7,191 bases of DNA from assembly GCA_003512125.1 (NCBI GenBank), contig DOSQ01000155.1:1-7191 (forward strand), in the 5' to 3' direction. Origin of the DNA: Acidaminococcaceae bacterium (GTDB lineage: Bacteria > Bacillota > Negativicutes > Acidaminococcales > Acidaminococcaceae). Positions 5,823-7,191 of the stretch are shown piece after piece. The notes under the pieces are model-generated. The model did no database searches. It had not been told where the DNA came from and worked only from the letters and a program-made list of their open reading frames with translations. A program made the position numbers and the translations under genes. Position 1 is the first letter of the stretch, and every line of letters begins with the position of its first letter.

Positions 5823-5850
5823 GCATCATTAAATGACAGGAGGCATAATC

Positions 5851-6195
5851 ATGAGTGACTGTATCTTTTGCAAAATCGCGGCAGGCGAAATCCCTTCCAA
5901 CAAAGTGTACGAAGACGACAAGATGGTTGCATTCAAGGATCTGGAACCGGCAGCCCCGGTACACGTGCTTTTAGTTCCCAAGACCCATGCAGACAATGTG
6001 ATGGCAGCAGAACCTTCGCTGGTTGGTTATATGCTTGGAAAGGTTGCGGAGATTGCCGAAAAGCTTGGCGTTAAAGAAGACGGCTTCCGTCTGATCATTA
6101 ACACAGGAAAAGACGGAGGGCAGACCGTACAGCATCTGCACATCCATCTGATCGGCGGGAAAGCCATGGGCTGGCCGCCCTTCCCGAAAGAATAA
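5851..6195 (+). CDS. HIT-family (HinT-like) nucleotide-binding hydrolase
   Basis: Histidine-triad proteins of the HinT branch are small cytoplasmic dimers that hydrolyse phosphoramidates such as AMP-lysine or AMP-amine conjugates. The protein is 114 residues, the usual size. It begins MSDCIFCKIAAGEIP, with C4 and C7 as in zinc-binding members. The nucleotide-binding segment is VAFKDLEPAAPVHVLLVPK (26-44). NTGKDGGQTVQHLHIHLIGG ends in the triad H95-x-H97-x-H99, followed by the C-terminal WPPFP. The start is ATG 5851, with AGGAGG at 5837-5842 nine bases ahead. An upstream ATG at 5833 lies before that ribosome binding site and lacks one of its own. It is expected to be expressed from the promoter at 5605-5634 through the palindromic leader, possibly also as readthrough from mtaB. 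Physiological substrate unknown. Confidence 0.95.
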   Translation: MSDCIFCKIAAGEIPSNKVYEDDKMVAFKDLEPAAPVHVLLVPKTHADNVMAAEPSLVGYMLGKVAEIAEKLGVKEDGFRLIINTGKDGGQTVQHLHIHLIGGKAMGWPPFPKE

Positions 6196-6203
6196 ATCAT
6201 GGG

Positions 6204-6297
6204 ACTGTTTTTTGTTATTCCAGTCGCGGAGATTATCCTGTAAGATATCATACTTCCGCATAACTTGTTTCTTTTCATTTTTTTCACAAAAAACAGT
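6204..6297. repeat. Nested inverted repeat between the HIT gene and rpsU
   Basis: A perfect 12-bp outer inverted repeat (6204-6215 with 6286-6297, ACTGTTTTTTGT) encloses GCGGAG/TTCCGC (6226-6231 with 6254-6259). Inside that is TATC/GATA (6234-6237 with 6244-6247). A competing GACTG/CAGTC stem pairs 6203-6207 with 6221-6225. It starts 8 bp after the HIT stop. The T-rich 6261-6284 after the inner hairpin may end the HIT transcript, but it is not a textbook terminator. Confidence 0.6.
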
Positions 6298-6328
6298 GAA
6301 AAGAACGGGATTTGGCGGTGCGGATTTA

Positions 6329-6357
6329 TTGACAGATTCTGCCATTTGCGATATAAT
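6329..6357 (+). promoter_or_regulatory. Perfect consensus sigma-A promoter of rpsU-yqeY
   Basis: TTGACA (6329-6334), a 17-bp spacer and TATAAT (6352-6357) match the consensus at every position. Transcription should start near 6364, giving a leader of about 88 bases before rpsU. Such strength suits a ribosomal protein gene. Confidence 0.93.
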
Positions 6358-6376
6358 CTACAGGTAAAATTATGTA

Positions 6377-6446
6377 CAGATGTGTTATGGCATCTGGATA
6401 TGATGAAATAAACCGAACACTTCCCTAAGTGTGTGGAGGGAGGGAG
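6377..6446 (+). promoter_or_regulatory. Structured 5' leader of rpsU with G-rich ribosome binding region
   Basis: Hairpin 1 is CAGATG/CATCTG (6377-6382 with 6391-6396). Hairpin 2 is ACACTT-CCCT-AAGTGT (6417-6432), two bases before the ribosome binding region GGAGGGAGGGAG (6435-6446). The hairpin 2 loop CCCT, or TCCCT as a strand, is complementary to AGGG(A) in that region at either 6437 or 6441. This could mask the site or form a pseudoknot. A role in feedback control by S21 is inference only. Confidence 0.5.
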
Positions 6447-6451
6447 ATCAG

Positions 6452-6628
6452 ATGGCAGAAGTTAAAGTTGGCAAAGGCGAGTCCCTGGAAAGCGCACTGC
6501 GTCGTTTCAAACGTGCGACCCAGAAGGCTGGCATTCTTTCCGAAGTTAGAAAACGCGAACACTACGAAAAACCCAGTGTTGCGCGCAAGAAAAAATCCGA
6601 AGCAGCCAGAAAACGTAAATCCAGATAA
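6452..6628 (+). CDS. rpsU: 30S ribosomal protein S21
   Basis: S21 (bS21) is a small basic protein on the platform of the 30S subunit near the 3' end of 16S rRNA, important for initiation at Shine-Dalgarno sites. The protein is 58 residues, the usual bacillotal size. MAEVKVGKGESLESALRRFK matches the family's N-terminal helix, followed by RATQKAGILSEVRKREHYEK. A Lys/Arg-rich tail (RKKKSEAARKRKSR) makes the rRNA contact. ATG 6452 is chosen because it follows the G-rich ribosome binding region and fits the family start; a GTG at 6431 would add seven atypical residues. It is cotranscribed with yqeY, 15 bp downstream. Confidence 0.98.
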   Translation: MAEVKVGKGESLESALRRFKRATQKAGILSEVRKREHYEKPSVARKKKSEAARKRKSR

Positions 6629-6643
6629 TTGGAGGCGGGTCGG

Positions 6644-7099
6644 ATGACCACAAAAGAAAAACTGATGGCTGATATGAAGCAGGCGATGAAGGACAGGGAA
6701 GCAGGCAAGCTTCGTCTGGAAGTGATCCGGATGGTCCGGTCCGACATCCGCAATGCGGAAATCAACGGAAAAAACAAAGAAGAGCTTACTGAAAATGAAG
6801 TGTTAGCTGTTATTATGAAGGCAGTCAAGATGCGGGAAGATTCCCTGGCTGAATTCATCAAAGGCAAACGCGAGGATTTGATTGAACAGACCAATAAGGA
6901 ACTGGAAATCCTGAAAGCGTATCTGCCGGCAGCTATGAGCGATGAAGAACTGACGGCTATCATTAAAGAAGCGATTGCTTCCGTCGGCGCCACGGGCCCG
7001 AAAGAAATGGGAAAGGTCATGAAGGCGGTTATGCCTCAGGTGCAGGGACGTGCTGATGGCAAACGGATCAACACCATCGTGAAAAGCTTATTACAGTAA
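6644..7099 (+). CDS. yqeY: GatB/YqeY domain-containing protein
   Basis: This is a 151-residue single-domain protein resembling the C-terminal tRNA-contacting tail domain of GatB, the amidotransferase subunit that corrects Glu-tRNA(Gln). The free-standing YqeY proteins have no firmly established role; a tRNA-related function is inferred. The sequence is full length and nearly all helical. It starts MTTKEKLMADMKQAMKDREA, with the conserved RLEVIRMVRSDIRNAEI, REDSLAEFIKGKREDLIEQ, LEILKAYLPAAMSDEEL, GATGPKEMGKVMKAVMP and GRADGKRINTIVKSLL blocks. Start is ATG 6644, with GGAGG at 6631-6635, 8 bases ahead. A TTG at 6629 lies before the ribosome binding site and is unlikely. The rpsU-yqeY pairing is common in Firmicutes and the operon ends at the terminator behind it. 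Confidence 0.95.
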   Translation: MTTKEKLMADMKQAMKDREAGKLRLEVIRMVRSDIRNAEINGKNKEELTENEVLAVIMKAVKMREDSLAEFIKGKREDLIEQTNKELEILKAYLPAAMSDEELTAIIKEAIASVGATGPKEMGKVMKAVMPQVQGRADGKRINTIVKSLLQ

Positions 7100-7104
7100 A
7101 CAAC

Positions 7105-7136
7105 AAATAACAGTGTCGGGAGGCACTGTTATTTTT
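7105..7136 (+). terminator. Intrinsic terminator of the rpsU-yqeY operon
   Basis: An 11-bp stem (7105-7115 with 7124-7134), extendable by T-G and C-G pairs to leave a GGGA loop (7118-7121), then a T run to 7136. It lies 5 bp after the yqeY stop. Confidence 0.92.
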
Positions 7137-7153
7137 GTAATCAGGAGGAATTT

Positions 7154-7191
7154 ATGTCAAAATTATTAATGGGCGGCAGCGCCAGCCTGTT
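7154..7191 (+). CDS. Start of an unidentified gene, cut by the window edge
   Basis: ATG 7154 follows AGGAGG (7143-7148) by 5 bases and opens a frame reading MSKLLMGGSASL to the window edge. A beta strand followed by a Gly-rich turn would suit a nucleotide- or flavin-binding fold, but 12 residues are too few to assign a family. It begins after the rpsU-yqeY terminator, so it either has a promoter in the short gap or depends on readthrough. Confidence 0.7.
   Translation, partial: MSKLLMGGSASL

Noticed and set aside
5641..5850. T-box or other known riboswitch before the HIT gene
   Set aside because: I see no T-box GGUGG-type bulge or other signature I know, and the HIT gene is not a usual target.
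5833..5851. Earlier ATG start for the HIT gene
   Set aside because: It precedes the AGGAGG site; MSDCIFCKI from ATG 5851 is the standard family start.
5635..5964. A minus-strand frame of 109 residues across the palindrome and the HIT start
   Set aside because: It reads through a non-coding palindrome and antisense HIT sequence; it is a by-product of the repeat.

Overview
The window is a bacterial chromosome segment of housekeeping genes, all on the + strand. The order is dnaJ (5' end cut off by the window edge), a Fic-family gene, rsmE, prmA, mtaB, a HIT-family gene, rpsU, yqeY and the first 12 codons of another gene. Gene order, strong Shine-Dalgarno sites, consensus sigma-A promoters and intrinsic terminators point to a Firmicutes-type (Bacillota) genome of moderate GC. 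A Negativicutes or clostridial gut-type lineage is my best guess, but nothing here fixes the genus.

Layout. (1) Positions 1-1009 hold the DnaJ chaperone, lacking its J domain in the window, and a clean terminator. (2) Positions 1010-2203 hold an AT-richer, self-contained Fic gene. It has its own weak promoter region, a 12-bp tandem repeat abutting its ribosome binding site, and a perfect 36-bp palindromic terminator. It sits between dnaJ and the rsmE-prmA pair and looks like an accessory insertion. (3) Positions 2204-2545 are a gene-free stretch with a bulged hairpin, two 28-bp-spaced repeats resembling the array at a transposon end, and a second terminator whose 5' arm is duplicated upstream. 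(4) Positions 2546-5633 are a compact operon, rsmE-prmA-mtaB. The genes overlap by 4 bp or are 1 bp apart, and all modify the translation apparatus: 16S rRNA, ribosomal protein L11 and tRNA. (5) Positions 5605-6195 hold a consensus promoter buried in the end of mtaB, a 171-bp nested imperfect palindrome filling the intergenic region, and the HIT gene. (6) Positions 6204-7136 hold another nested inverted repeat, a perfect consensus promoter (TTGACA-17-TATAAT), a structured leader, rpsU, yqeY and a terminator. A new gene starts at 7154.

The theme is protein quality control plus ribosome and tRNA maturation. The least explained parts are non-coding: the promoter plus long palindrome ahead of the HIT gene, the G-rich rpsU leader whose hairpin loop can pair with the ribosome binding site, and the mosaic gap beside the Fic gene. 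No new multi-gene system is visible. The palindrome at 5652-5822 is the strongest candidate for an undescribed element, either a mobile palindromic repeat or a structured leader RNA.
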